A DNA stretch of 64,000 nt from Nymphaea colorata (GCF_008831285.2 NC_045141.1:7739353-7803352); one strand, 5' to 3'; positions 1-11,768 are shown, numbered from the stretch's first letter. Made by a program: numbers and translations. Notes: a model not told the origin generated them from the sequence alone.

Positions 1-535
1 TGTTTGATTTTTTTCCATACCCAGTGGTGGGAGAAATAGATTTTCTTGTAATAAACAAAATAATTGTCGTTTTATGTTCACGTATAAGAATATTTGGAAC
101 CATGTTTTCCAAAAAAAAATTTGAAAGCAAGACCCTCTTTAATGGGGCCTTGGAGACTTATCTTAGGCCCTTGCATGAGCCCAAGTTGCTCACCAGCCTA
201 CATAGAAAAATTGAAGTCGGATATTTTCTAAGTTATTTCTTGATTTCAACTTTCATAAAGGCATATGCGTGCATGTTATGTACATATACATGCACATAAT
301 TATTTCTCTGTCATTTTCTCTCTATGGTTTAACATATTCCATTACAAATCAACATTTATGTATACATATAAATAAATATGTCTCTTTCTAAAAACTTATT
401 CTTCTCTTTCTTCCATCTCCCTTCCTCACTCCCCTTCGTTTTATTCTTCTCCACTCCTCTGCCTCCCATGCTGTTGTAAAAGCGAACCAGCGCTTTTTTA
501 CTTAAACCCGGCCCCCATTTCTGTTTGGTATCAGA

Positions 536-547
536 GCATAGTAGTAC
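536..547 (+). other. Met-tRNA primer binding site relic (LTR retrotransposon)
   Basis: TGGTATCAGAGC is the usual initiator-Met primer binding site of plant Copia elements. The bases before it may be a decayed 5' LTR reaching toward the window start. No gag follows, and no second LTR was found. This is a relic only. Confidence 0.4.
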
Positions 548-2149
548 GCTCTTGGTGTTGCAAATATGTTCTGCTTTTAATGAAAGTTTTTATGTGTGTT
601 CAGATAGTAATATCAATTAAGAGAATAAGTAAATAATAAGTATTGTTGAACAATAATATAAGCATATTGAAATATGTATATGTACAAAAATTAAAAGAAA
701 GTAATTAATTTGTGTAATTATCAAGTGATACTTAACAAAGTTCAAATAACTTTTGTAGGCAATTGGTCAATTGTATCTTCATGATTGTCATATTCATTAA
801 TGGATGACAGTTCATCGTCATTTGAACCATCCAAATATTGAATAAGTTCATCTTCAACATAATCTAAACTCTCATATTCTAAATCTTCTATTATTGTTTT
901 ACCTTCATATAAAAACACTAACACATAACAAAATGCAACAATTAGTAAAGAAACAGGACAATGTTCTTATCTTTATTTCAAAAATTATAAACATATAGCA
1001 TTACCTTTCTATTCTTTTGCGAAGATGAAACACTTTCTGTATTCATCTTCATATATACATGATGAAAACCAAAGAATTAAGTTTTTCTTGCTCAATGTGA
1101 TTTCTTGTTTTTGTATGTACCTATCATGTAATTGCATTAGTTAATCATTTTGATAATTATAAAAAAACATTTGAATGATAGCACAATAAATTATTTGAAA
1201 ATTTCATTTATTTACCAAAAAGAATGAGCTGCATTTACATTCTTTCCGTAAGCTTTTATATATGTATGTATATATAAGTACATATATGTATAAGTATCTC
1301 ACTCTTTTTAGAAAACTTTTACTTTGTGATTTTCATAATCTCTCTTTCTCTTTCTCTTTCTTTCTATTCTTCTTGGATTAAAGTGTTTCTTATTTTCCAT
1401 TTTTTTGAATATTTTTCTCTCAAGTTCTAAGGCTTTCACTTTTTATTTGGTGACTTTACCGAGACCAAAAACTCAAGTAATGACTCAATATTGAAATCAT
1501 GCTTGATGGTCTACAACCCCATTATATTTTCATTTTTTTTTTCTTTTCATAAAGATATTTATGACAAGTATATAAATAACAATGAAAAACTTAGATGTAT
1601 GTGATGGTAGGAATGCTTTTTAGATAAATGTCATAGTAGGAATGAGAGATTTACTTATAATCATGCACAATCAATTCATACATTTACATTTACTTGTTAA
1701 AATCATGAATGATCATGATCACCTCTCTAAGAGAACTTAAGCAAGATGAGATTGAGCTGTAGTTAGACAGTAACGAAATTAGAGCAAAACCTCAAATCTA
1801 CTTAAATTCTTAAGAGAATACTAAATTGACTTAAAAGATGATCTTCAAAAGTTTTCAAATGATATTTGTAAAGATCACCCAAATCAAAATGGTCTATACT
1901 CTCAAATGATTCTTTAAAACTTTTTCAAAAAATTGAAACAACAAATCTTTAACACTTATCAAATACCGCACCACATTTAGAATGAAAAGATGTTTAAGCA
2001 AAATGAAATGCATCAAGAATAAGCATAGTTTTTGGATTGTTTACCCTTGGTAAAGGCATTAAGAATGGTCAATTCTCGTACCGACGGATGAGTCCCTTTC
2101 TCTCTCATTTCAAAAAAATAAAATTTTTTTGAAGCACTCCAAAAACAAA
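548..2149. other. A+T-rich intergenic stretch
   Basis: There is no recognisable gene here. A short acidic minus-strand reading frame at 742-924 has no recognisable domain. Pyrimidine-rich and short A/T tracts occur near 1340-1430 and 1530-1550. Confidence 0.4.
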
Positions 2150-2154
2150 AAAAA

Positions 2155-2400
2155 AATTCAGGCCTAATGGATACCCAGTACCTAGCCTGATCGAGCTTGT
2201 ATTCAAGCCTGAAAAAACCGGCCAGGGTTGGCCCAATGGGGCCCAATTTGGCCCGATACGTATAAAATTTTTTTATATTTACATTTAATTATTTTATATT
2301 TAAATTTTTTTTTTATTTTAACTGGCCGAGCCGAACCAAGCCCGAACTCAGGTTTTTGTTATCAGACCGGGCCCAGGCACAGGTTTCAGGTGTCAAAGGT
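2155..2400. repeat. GC-armed, AT-cored repeat (probable MITE copy)
   Basis: The arms are rich in GGCCC/GGGCC (2215-2255 and 2325-2385) and surround a core of almost pure A/T (2260-2320). The same layout is seen near 3399, 13194 and 63815, so this is read as one family. Boundaries and target-site duplication are not clear here. Confidence 0.5.
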
Positions 2401-2805
2401 TTCATGTGTCAAACCAACCCAAACTAATATGTCCATCACTTTTTTTTTCTCTCTACCGTCCATGTCCATCATGTTCGATTGAATGATCATAGTTAAATAG
2501 TTAGATGAATTTGAAAAGTTAAAGTCATCATCCAATGTTCTCTCTCTCTCACTCTCACACAAAGTTAGGTTAGGGAGGAAACTAGTTATTTCAAATATTT
2601 TTTCCTCCACGAGTTATATATTAGAAAACATATTTGAATTGAAGTTAGAGAAGTTTTGGCATCTCCTTTTCGGTTTTATAAGGGCATTCATTTTAGGTGG
2701 CTCAAAAGCACCTTTCAAACTGAAAAACGGCTGACTTGATATACGTTTCACATTAGATCAACATGATTACATGAAGATCACGTTTGCAATGATTAGATTT
2801 CAGTA

Positions 2806-2833
2806 ATATATATATATATATATATATATATAT
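2806..2833. repeat. (AT)14 microsatellite
   Basis: Pure AT dinucleotide run in intergenic DNA. Confidence 0.9.
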
Positions 2834-3134
2834 CATTGTAATAAATGGTTTTAAATGTATTGACCGGGAAATCTAATTTATCCATTGAATTTTTTGCAAT
2901 CTTTTTGGATTCAGTCAAGGTAATCTATCCCCTTGGTTTCAAGGAAAATCATCCCCACATTAATGGAAGAGCCAAACAACGCGCTTGATGTTTGTGTAAT
3001 CTAATTCCTTTATAAAGATTTGAAACAAATTAGAACACATCAGGCCCCATGCTGGAGTCATGATTCTTGGTGAGGGGCACTTGAGTCCGTAACGCTTCAT
3101 CTAATTTTTGAGTTATAACATCTCCTTCAGAAAA

Positions 3135-3300
3135 AGAAGAGGCGACGTTCAACTTGGCTTGGGAACGAAATTAAGGATTGACAACTTTGAAGCTTGTGTG
3201 GTCCAAATCTGGACTGGAGGTCTTGGACGGTACCAATGCTATCACCCGGAAGACTTCGGGAAACTAAGCCTTCTATATGCTGAACGGGCTTTGATGCCCA
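3135..3300. repeat. Dispersed repeat unit A, partial copy 0
   Basis: This resembles 8620-8790 and 9915-10090. The shared order is GGCGACGTYC near the start, then a GAAGCTTGTGTGG block, a TCTGGACT block, and a GGAAGACTT...GGGAAACT block. It lacks the (TA)n tail of the other two copies. The reading frames over it have no recognisable domain. Confidence 0.6.
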
Positions 3301-3398
3301 ACTACTCCTCATGCCCATGATGCCCAACTACTCCTCACCGGGTGTCGTCAGCACGCAAACGGGAGGCATTAGTACCAAAAAAAACTGCCGGGAAGCAG

Positions 3399-3666
3399 TA
3401 AGGGTGCGCCGGGCTGGGCCGCTGTCTGGGCCCAGTACTTGGCCCGTAAAGGGTCCGGGTTGGAGCCCGAAAAACCCGGCTCGAGCCTGGCCCGGGCCCG
3501 ATGGGGTCCGACCCAATTCGTTAATATTAAAAAATTATTTTTATGAATTTAATAATGTATTTTGTTATTTAAAATACAATTTATATTTAAAATTTTATTT
3601 TATAATTCAAAAATCATTTTTTATTGTAACCAGGTCGGGCCCCAACCGACCTGATGCTCACCCATA
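3399..3666. mobile_element. GC-armed hAT-like MITE (268 bp)
   Basis: A 268-bp element with GC-rich arms and an A/T core at about 3520-3620. Its termini are TAAGGGTGCGC and, read inward from the right, TATGGGTGAGC (9 of 11 match). Flanking octamers GGAAGCAG (3391-3398) and GGAGGCAG (3667-3674) match at 7 of 8 positions, as expected of an aged hAT target-site duplication. It has no coding capacity. Confidence 0.65.
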
Positions 3667-4085
3667 GGAGGCAGTGGCTGCCTCCGCCAATGCTGCTGGA
3701 AATGGCATGGCCGGACGTCACCGGTGCCCCTGGACCACTGCCTCCTGCTTTCTGAAGAAGGAGGAGACGGTAGCATTGCAAAAAAAAAAAAAAAAGGAAA
3801 TTGGTTGAAGGCAAATTTTTGTTGGCCGCATTTGCCGCAGGCTGTCACCGATTACCGGGATCCCGGCGGGACCTGCCGATCAGTCTCCGTCGATTGCACC
3901 CAATTTTTTTTTTTTTTGGGCAGGGAAAACTTCTCCTCCCTTGCACGAATCCAGCAATGGCGGCTGGGGCCTCGCTGGCGACCAGTTGGATGCCCCCAGC
4001 CAGTGTTGCCGGAGCCACGCAGAGAAGAAGAAGAAGTCCTCCCCGCTGCAAATTGAATGGGTGTCGGGCTTGTACTATGTATATT

Positions 4086-4284
4086 AACATATTAATTTTC
4101 AAGAAAAATAAGATACAGTTATAGTGCCTATCCATTGACGTCCTTAGATGGAATATTCTCCTCATCTCTCTCTCTCTTGACACTTTCATCGTGCCTCCCC
4201 TCCTGTTTTTTCAGTCCTCCATCTAAGGACGTCAATGGATAGGCACTATAACTGTATCTTATTTTTCTTGAAAATTAATATGTT
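4086..4284. repeat. Perfect 67-bp inverted repeat with 65-bp spacer
   Basis: The left arm (4086-4152) and right arm (4218-4284) are exact reverse complements over all 67 bases by base-by-base comparison. The spacer (4153-4217) is pyrimidine-rich. A transcript would fold into a long perfect hairpin. It could be a recent inverted duplication, a foldback element, or a young small-RNA-producing hairpin. The arms carry no recognisable coding sequence. Confidence 0.9.
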
Positions 4285-4893
4285 CCAATTGAAATTGGGA
4301 TCCAAATTTTGGCTAACTTTCAAAATATAAGGGCATTAGTTATAGGATATTTAATTAAAAATTAAATCTGATGTATATTCAATCAGATATTTGTGTATAT
4401 CTGAATCTGAATTAATGAGAATGTTTTACATCTGTTTTTTTTTTAAATGTTCGGTCAAATATTCGATCCAAACAAGATATATTGACATCCATACCTCTAT
4501 CTATCGAGCTCAAAAAAAAAAAAAAAACTAGCCCCATCATAGGTGTATGAAGCCATCCATTGACTAAAAGAGAAAAAAATGTACATGTCGTTAAAAACCA
4601 ATTGCACGAAATTATCAACGACCATTTATGATGAACTTTGCCTCTATCAATAACTTTTTTGTGACTTATTGACAAAATGTTTGTTTTTATTTATCTGACA
4701 ACATCCCACATCCGAAAAGTTTGAATACTCCCAAACTCAAAACTGTATGATTATTTTTGCAGGGAACCCTTGAGATAAAGAATGTGGTAGATCGAATTGA
4801 TTGCATATCATTACGTGCATAATTATATTTTCAAGGAGAACCCTTTCCGCAGCAACCCTGCTGGAGGGTATAGGCTTTGGTAAAGCGAATGAG

Positions 4894-4997
4894 ACTCGCT
4901 CAAACTATGACAGCTATGTCTATTCGCTCATTTATTCAATGGCCAATAAAAACATTTAATGAAAATATATAGAACAAGAAGCGACAATCGTTTGAAT
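4894..4997. other. Paralogous site lacking the 11.9-kb element
   Basis: The order AACTATGACAGC, then CAATGGYCAAT, then TGAAAATATATAGAA is shared with the two sides of the element at 11932-13132. Here the two halves are continuous across CATTTAATG. This is therefore a related locus without the insertion. Confidence 0.6.
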
Positions 4998-5412
4998 TAT
5001 TAAAAGTCTCTAGATATGCAAACTGAGGAAGGGTATAGCCCATGTGGCCTGCTGTTAATGTTATCTATCGCATGATTAACGACGGGGTCTAAAAAATTCG
5101 AAACAAGAAAAAATATGTGCATTCAAATTTATATAATGTCTAAAATGTCTCTTATTTAAAGATTTAGAAATGAAAATCGGCAAATTTAAGTGTTCGTATC
5201 TTTTCTCATCTCTTATATTGAGATCTTAACAGATCATGACAGTGGATCATCTGTTCCTCAGCCTATAGATAGTCTTTGCAAATATTTCCTACTTACAATA
5301 ATCTATTCAACCTAATGGCCGTCTTATATTTTGAGAGATGAGCACGAATATATAGTTCATAATGGGAGCTTCGAGACACTGTTGTTTTGACCAACCACCT
5401 TCGAGACATCAA

Positions 5413-5513
5413 AGAGAGAGAGAGAGAGAGAGATCAAAGCCGAGATTAGTTTGAGGTTTTGGGCTTGGGAAAAGGCAAAAACCCCAACAATTGGTCCAAC
5501 CTTTATCATAAAA

Positions 5514-5551
<38 letters not shown>

Positions 5552-5560
5552 CACACACAC
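5413..5560. repeat. (GA)n, then (AT)n-(AC)5 microsatellites
   Basis: A GA run at 5413-5433 and an AT run at 5516-5550 that passes directly into (AC)5 at 5551-5560. The sequence between them is unique. Confidence 0.9.
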
Positions 5561-5953
5561 TCCAATTGAGCATCCTCATCCCCTTTTTTGGTCTTTCTAT
5601 ACCGATTCAAGAAAAAAAATTGGATCAAAATCAATTTTTATTATTATTTTAGTTTTATATTGTCAAAATTCTTATTGTTCCTGACTTGGCCAAGTCAGTT
5701 GAATCTTAGCCAAGCTAACCGAGTCGGCCGAGTCTTGGTGTGGATCGCTTGGGTCATAATCGGTGACCCTGTAAGAGGATGATCTTGATCCGACTAGGGC
5801 AATCCCCGAGTCAGATTGCCAGGTTTGCCAACTATGGGTTTGGGGTACTCATAAAAGCTAAAATTGTTGTTAGAATCATAATTGCCATTATCCAAGTTCT
5901 CAATAACCGAATTTACTCTGATTTAGCTCATACCACATATGAACATAATAGAA

Positions 5954-5965
5954 GTTCTGATACCA
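5954..5965 (-). other. Degenerate retrotransposon primer binding site, minus strand
   Basis: GTTCTGATACCA is the complement of a Met-tRNA-type primer binding site. It is followed by AT-rich DNA that could be LTR remnant. No partner LTR was found. Confidence 0.3.
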
Positions 5966-6389
5966 ATTGGTTTTAAACACCTTTGAGCCTGGTACCGTAT
6001 TCCACTTTCATGTTATAAGGCTTAGTATCAGTTTGCTCATGTATACGGTTTATTGATCAATATGTATAGGCTAAGTCTATGCGCTTGTGTTTTGCTTTTA
6101 TGAATTTTAAAACTAATTAAAATATACTAAATTGTTTCAAAAATTAAAAAAAAAAAGAATTAAAGAATACAAGCACCTATTGATGGATGAGTAGAAAGAG
6201 TATTTCATCGCCCAATAAGATGACCCAAGCTCCTATCATTCCTTTCATCCTGCAAGGCTATACTAGGCTACATTTTTGTATTTCGAGTTGACGCCCCTTA
6301 TATTTCAACTTGCATATTGATACTTTCCTTTTACAATATAAAAAGGTGACATATTGAAAATTCGAAACAAAAAACTGACTGCCTACCTA

Positions 6390-7125
6390 TGTCATCATCG
6401 TGTTCGTTGTGTCGACCCAAGCCCGAATTGGTCATGCATCCTTATCTGGCAAGAGAGGCGACAGTTCAAAATTCATGGATTAGTCAAGTCCTTTGACTTA
6501 TCCAAGTAGTCTAATATATGATGTTCTCCTCTTTACTTCCCCTGTTGGCTGTTGCTGGTTTTCTTTCTTTTTAATGTAATAATAGTCAAGAGATTATCTA
6601 ACCCATGAGCTCCCCGCACATGGTTAGCCGAGTGGACTTGCGTTGTTAGGTCCTAAATGCCATAGAAGATTGGAAAATCGCTTGGGATTAGGGGTGGAGC
6701 CAGAAATTTATCATGAAAGGGGTCGAATTAAAATTTTTAAATTTTGACAAGAGCTGAAATATCATTTTTTAATTTTTTATATAAAACAACTGAAATTTTT
6801 TAAAATTTACATGTAAATTTGAAAAAAAATATCAAGGGGGCTAGGCCCCTAAGCTTCACCCTGCTTGAGAAGTCGAGCCAAGGGACAGAAAACATTTCAA
6901 ATGCCCACATATTTCTTCAACTCTTATTAAGGGGGCATTTGACGTCAACTGGAACTTTTTTCTTTGGGTAATGCGTTGTGTGTACGTTTTCTACTATAGG
7001 GATGTCATTAGCGTATGAAATTATAATCGAATGTAGTGTTTACTGTATAACCTGTTTTATGAGACGTTCACTAATTTGGATTTGAATACCAATGAAAAAA
7101 GGTGAATCCACATTTAAGTTCGGAT
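6390..7125. repeat. Repeat unit B, copy 1
   Basis: This aligns by eye with 9020-9600. Shared blocks are the GGTYATGCATCCTTATCTG region, the GTTCAAAATT-ATGGATTA region, GTCTAATATATGA, GTTCTCCTCTTTACTTCC, the GGTTAGCCGAGT-GACTTG region, and the TTTCTTTGGGTA-TGCGTTG region. Copy 1 carries an extra 175-bp MITE at 6688-6862. With unit A it forms a tandemly duplicated composite (B-A-B-A) from 6.4 to 10.2 kb. Confidence 0.65.
6688..6862. mobile_element. Short hAT-like MITE (GGGGYGGAG family), copy 1
   Basis: A 175-bp element. The left end is TTAGGGGTGGAGC and the right end read inward is AGGGTGAAGC. Octamers GCTTGGGA (6680-6687) and GCTTGAGA (6863-6870) flank it (7 of 8). The homologous locus near 9355 has one GCTTGGGA and no insert, which confirms an insertion. 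The core is A/T-rich and non-coding. Other copies are at 7747 and 40884. Confidence 0.8.
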
Positions 7126-7219
7126 GGGGCTTTACATTCCGAATCCAATCCCAGTCTGACTTTTAAATAACAACTGAATCTCTGCTTTCTGACTTTTGAA
7201 CCGCATTATGTATATGTAG

Positions 7220-7620
7220 GGCTGTACATGAGTGGAGTCAAGATCCAACTAGATTCGACCATATCTTGCTTGGCTCGAACTCGAGACATGTCAAGCTGTA
7301 TAAGGTCAGTTAGGTCTCGACTCGATCGGCTGAGTCACCTCTAGCTTTACTCGTTTATGCTTGTTCACCAACCCCCCATTTAATCTGATCTCTTTCTTTT
7401 GTTTTAAGTTTTTGAAACATTAAAAAGAAGAAAAACCTAGATTAAATGAGGTTACTTGAGTTTAATCGAGTAGAGTTCATATAGCTCGAACTTGCCTTGT
7501 TTATAAAAGCTTGGGTTTTCTAATAAGCTCGAGCTGATTTGTTTAACAAACAAGTTGAACTTGAGTTAATCTTAACCAAGAGCATGAGTGCTCGACTGAA
7601 GAACCAAACTTTTTGAACAC
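7220..7620. repeat. CTCGA/GAGCT-rich degenerate repeat
   Basis: Recurrent CTCGA, GCTCGA and CTTGAGT words are scattered over about 400 bp, like the arms of GC-armed elements but more diverged. No gene is seen. Confidence 0.35.
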
Positions 7621-7746
7621 ATAACTCTTACATATAGGTTATATATCCATTTAAAACTGAATTGATATCCGAACTTGAGAGAGACCCAATGTTTATTTAA
7701 ATGTGACTCCATATCAAAATCAAATCAGATGTCATGCTCCATACGT

Positions 7747-7943
7747 ATGGGCGGAGATAGGAATCTTTTGTCGTAATGGCCAAACTATAGTTTTAAAATT
7801 TTAATAAGGGACAAAATAAAAATTTTTAAATTTTTTATATATATTAAACTTCTTTTTTTTTAGATTTACATATAAATTTTTAAAGTTTTTAAAATATAAG
7901 GGGAGGCCAAAGTCCCTGCCGACCCCCCTTCCCCTGCGCCTGT
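7747..7943. mobile_element. Short hAT-like MITE (GGGGYGGAG family), copy 2
   Basis: A 197-bp element starting ATGGGCGGAG and ending, read inward, ACAGGCGCAG. It is flanked by CCATACGT (7739-7746) and CCATACAT (7944-7951), 7 of 8 matching. The A/T core and the GGCCAAAGTCCC segment near the right end resemble copies 1 and 3. It is non-coding. Confidence 0.75.
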
Positions 7944-8504
7944 CCATACATATTTTTAATAAACAACTAATCTCATTTTGAAAGCTGCAACTTGTATGGA
8001 GAGGCCTTACAATAACACTTCAAAAATAAATTTACGATTGAATTATTTTTCTCGTCAGGGGTTTACTGCAGTGGTGGACATTCAGATGAGGGAGAGAGTT
8101 ATCAAACTGTCTGGACAAGACATTTCCCTTGCCCTCAGGGTTTAAAACTGCGTCAGTAATAGATGGTGAGTAGGACTCACTGTGCTTATGATATATGGGC
8201 ATAGTTCTTTGTGGATTCAAATTGCATATGTGCCTCCAATGCCTCCCTAAGTTCATTCATTTGAGCTGTGCCTAGGGCCACACAACTAGTCAAACTATCT
8301 TGGGTTAGACTTGAACCTGCTCGGAAAAACTTATAAAATTTTAATATGAGCCGAACTTGAGTAGACTCGACTCGATTCAGTTGAACCATATAAAACATGT
8401 TAATAATAGTTGAATTAGTTAATGAGATGTTGAAATGGACGAGATGGTTGTGAGGGAATCATCGAGATGCGGATGATGTGGGGGCATCATGTCATCATCG
8501 ACGA

Positions 8505-8786
8505 CGGTCATTATGAAGTGACGCCACTATACTTGATAAGGATGATGTCACCGCACACACCTCATGATGCGCGTTCGTAAGGTTGGAGAAAACGAAAACA
8601 CCAGGTGGTCCCCTGAGAGGCGAAAAGGAAAGGCGACGTCCTTCTTGACCCGGGAAAGAATTTAAGCATTGAAAATTCCGTTCTGGACTGCAGTCCATTT
8701 GCTATGGACCACTATGTAAATGGGCGCATTCATGTGACCGGAAGTCTTTGGAAAACTTGGATGCTGAAAATTTGTCGCACCAGGGC

Positions 8787-8821
<35 letters not shown>
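8505..8821. repeat. Repeat unit A, copy 1, ending in (TA)15
   Basis: This aligns with 9765-10185: a GGATGATGTCACCGCA block, CACACCTCATGATGC, GGAAAGGCGACGT, then TTGAAAATTC, then GCTGAAAA and a (TA)n run (8792-8820). Its short reading frames are not protein-like and are shadows of the repeat. Confidence 0.65.
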
Positions 8822-8822
<1 letters not shown>

Positions 8823-8894
8823 CACAAGGTCAAATGGCCATTTTTCTTTTTTCTTTTTTTCCTCCACTCTCACTCGACTCCTCACATTGCTTTA

Positions 8895-8965
8895 CTAACG
8901 GAGGCCGTAGCCAGAAATTTTTGTATTCGGATTGGAATGTAAATGACGACCCAAAGTCCCAACCC
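8895..8965. repeat. Fragment resembling the GGGGYGGAG MITE
   Basis: GGAGGCCGTAGCCAGAAATTTTT is close to the left end of the MITE copies at 6688 and 40884. CCAAAGTCCCAACCC resembles their right portion. The middle is missing. Confidence 0.35.
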
Positions 8966-9019
8966 TTCTCCCCATGCAGCCACAGACCACAGTACCAAGT
9001 TTGTGTTCTGGAAATTCAA

Positions 9020-9600
9020 AGCAGCGGTCCGTCGTACCAATCCTGTTGGACATGCAAGAAGCCCCTATTGGTTATGCATCCTTATCTGCCAAAGGGGGGC
9101 GACTGTTCAAAATTGATGGATTAATAAAGTTTTTAGACTTATCTGATCTGTCTAATATATGAGGCCGAACGTGCTTTTAGTATACATTTTGGCGTAACTC
9201 AAATCTACGACGTTCTCCTCTTTACTTCCTCCGTTCATGGTTTTCTAGGCAGCAGCTGAAGAGATTACGTTCGGACCAATGAGCCCCCACGCACACGGTT
9301 AGCCGAGTAGACTTGAGTTGTTAGACCCAAAAGTATTCTAAAAGATTGAAAGTCGCTTGGGAAATCGACCCCTTGAAAAGAAAACGTTTGCAATATCCAC
9401 ATATTTTTTGAACTCTTGAGGGACCGTTCGACGGCAAGTGAAATCTTTTTCTTTGGGTACTGCGTTGGGTGAACTCTTGAGGGTATTATCGATGTACTCT
9501 TTAATCTGTATACATGTTTTATCATATAGTCACTTATATAGATTTAAATTTGGATTTGAATATGCATGAAAAAAGTCTGTTCAATATTTGAATCTGAACC
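9020..9600. repeat. Repeat unit B, copy 2
   Basis: Homologous to 6390-7125, without the 175-bp MITE. It therefore preserves the pre-insertion site near 9345-9375. Confidence 0.65.
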
Positions 9601-9764
9601 GCAATTCACAATGCGAATCCGTTTTTAATTTAATTTTTATATCAAAGCTGGATGTGATCTGTATCAGAATTTGGAACCACACTGCATATGTCAAGCTTGA
9701 GTTCGACTCAATAGACCGAGTTACGAATGGGACTCACCTAACCCGAGGTGCTGGGTGCGTCACA

Positions 9765-10101
9765 CGATGGCCGTGATGAGGTCACGAACAACAGGATAAG
9801 GATGATGTCACCGCAACACACCTCACACCTCATGATGCACGTTCATCAAGTTGAAGAGAAAGGAACGAGAGGTGGGCCTATAACGTGCATGCGGATGGTG
9901 AAGAGGAAAGGAAAGGCGACGTTCTTCTTGACTTGAGAAAGAAATTAAGGGTTGAAAATTCAGAAGCTTGTGTGGTGTGCTCCGATCTGGACTTCAGGTC
10001 TCGGACGGTTCCAATCATATGGACCAGTTCATGTGACGGGAAGACTTTGGGAAACTTAGCCATACATACATATGCTGAAAACTCAACATTTATACGCCTT
10101 A

Positions 10102-10185
<84 letters not shown>
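9765..10185. repeat. Repeat unit A, copy 2, ending in (TA)41
   Basis: Homologous to 8505-8821 and more weakly to 3135-3300. The tail is an 82-bp uninterrupted TA run (10104-10185) at the same point where copy 1 has its shorter run. The long apparent reading frames here are products of the TA run. Confidence 0.7.
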
Positions 10186-10188
<3 letters not shown>

Positions 10189-11500
10189 TCAACCATCTCA
10201 TCAAAATTTTCCATCTAAATCAAGCAGATATTTAAAAGAAAACAATTAAAAAAATGTGTAAATTAGGAATAGATAAAAAAAACACCATCGTTTTTTCTTT
10301 TAATGTTTTTCTTAATTGTTCACCATGTTAGGGAAGATGATTTTAATTAGATAGTTAGGTGACTCTAAGCTGGATAAACCCATCAACCATCCACAAGACC
10401 AAATGGTTTATTTGTCTTTTAGAAAAAAAAAGAAAAGAAAAGAAGGCAGGACAAGGACGAGGAGGACGATAGTGAGAAGAGGAAGTGTGACGAGATGGAC
10501 GAGGACATCCTGCTCGTCATCTTTTAGAAGATCGATCTCGAGCACTTGTTGGGCAACAGTGATGGCAAGGCGGCGATGGGCGATACATGATGGGCCAGAC
10601 CGGCGACGGGCGACGGCGATGGGCAATGAGGATTGGGGAAAACGGGAGGAGGCAGTCGCAGGTTGCAGTCTCGCTCGCTGGTCGCTGCTCTCGTACAGCC
10701 AAACGATGGTCGACGATGAGTAGATGAGGGAGAGCGAACATTGAAACAAAACAATGAAAACTTGAAAGTTGAAAGCCAAAGCCGAACCGTAAGTCGAAAC
10801 CTTAACATTAAAGGGCTTCTTGGGCCCCCGAATTTTGAAGACCCGGCCGGGCCGAGCCTGGTATTAAAAGCCGGTTAAGACTGATTCCAGGGCCTTGGGC
10901 CCAAGTCGGGACAGGTACTACCATCTCAATGACCAGCTTGCATGCCATCACCAGCACCATGGAGGGAGGTGTGAGTCGTGACAGACTCCCATCTAAAAAA
11001 AAAAAAAGCCCAAGGGTGGCCTTTTTCTCGCATGGGAGTCACCGAGTCAGTCGCCACACTCGGATGCCGCTCAGGGATGGAGCCACAAAGCATCACCAGG
11101 GGTCACCCGCCGGCGATTCTTTGCGGAGCCATCCCCGGTGGCATTCGGGGAAGGCGACCATGCTGCCCTTGCCTTTAAAAATTTTTGACTAAAACGGCAA
11201 ATTTTTTTTACCCAATGCCTTCATGGACAATCAGCTGGGGCATCGCCAGCAGTCCAGTCGTCCTGACAGCCGGCGACACCTCGGCTGGCCGTCAATGCAG
11301 CATTAAGTAAAAATGTTCACCTACCCTTTGTGGTGCCAGTGACCCCTGCCAAGGCGTCGTCGGTGGACATAGACAGACACTGGCTGTCAAGGTCCACCGA
11401 TGAGGCCATGGCGGGAGTTGCCGGTGACGTGAAAGGGTGGTGATGGCCTCCCCTTGCTGTGAGCATGACATTAGATCACACATAGAGAGTGAGACGCAAA
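10186..11500. other. Intergenic stretch with a partial GC-armed repeat
   Basis: No gene is recognised. The stretch 10400-10760 is rich in GACGA/GGCGA. The stretch 10815-10925 contains GGGCCC, CCCGGCCGGGCC and CCTTGGGCCC words like the arms of the GC-armed MITE family, but no A/T core or clear ends. The interval 10930-11460 is GC-rich, with CCGGCG words and no consistent frame. Confidence 0.4.
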
Positions 11501-11501
11501 G

Positions 11502-11768
11502 TTGGCTTTTGGACTATTTGATTCTGGTTCCGAGCAGGCTATGGTTAGTCTCCACCAGAGCAGATCGGGAGCCTTCCTTCTGTGGGTGCAGCTTATGGAA
11601 AGCGCTTTAGTGCGGATTGATGACCCTGTCAAAGGAATTTCTCTAAGGATAGGCCCGCCTCATTGGAAACGAACATTTACTAATTGTCTTGGCAATCCGA
11701 GGGGAACTCTCGTGAGGAACATGACTTCTTTTCTGCTGCAGAAGTTTCATCCAAGTTTCAAATTGTAA
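11502..11768 (+). pseudogene. Coding-like 88-codon fragment, unrecognised
   Basis: An open frame with even amino-acid composition, including FDSGSEQAMVSLHQSR and IDDPVKGISLRIGPPHW. It ends at a stop just before typical A/T-rich trailer DNA. I recognise no family. The first codon of the open frame is not a convincing start, and there is no visible upstream exon, so it may be the last exon of a captured or decayed gene. It lies 160 bp upstream of the PIF/Harbinger-like element. It could also be a chance frame. Confidence 0.3.

Noticed and set aside
742-924. Small acidic minus-strand protein
   Set aside because: Sixty codons in A/T-rich DNA, no ortholog recognised and no supporting splice or promoter signals.
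10104-10185. Long alternating Ile-Tyr reading frames on both strands
   Set aside because: Direct translation of a (TA)n microsatellite; not a gene. The same applies at 5516, 8792 and 37452.
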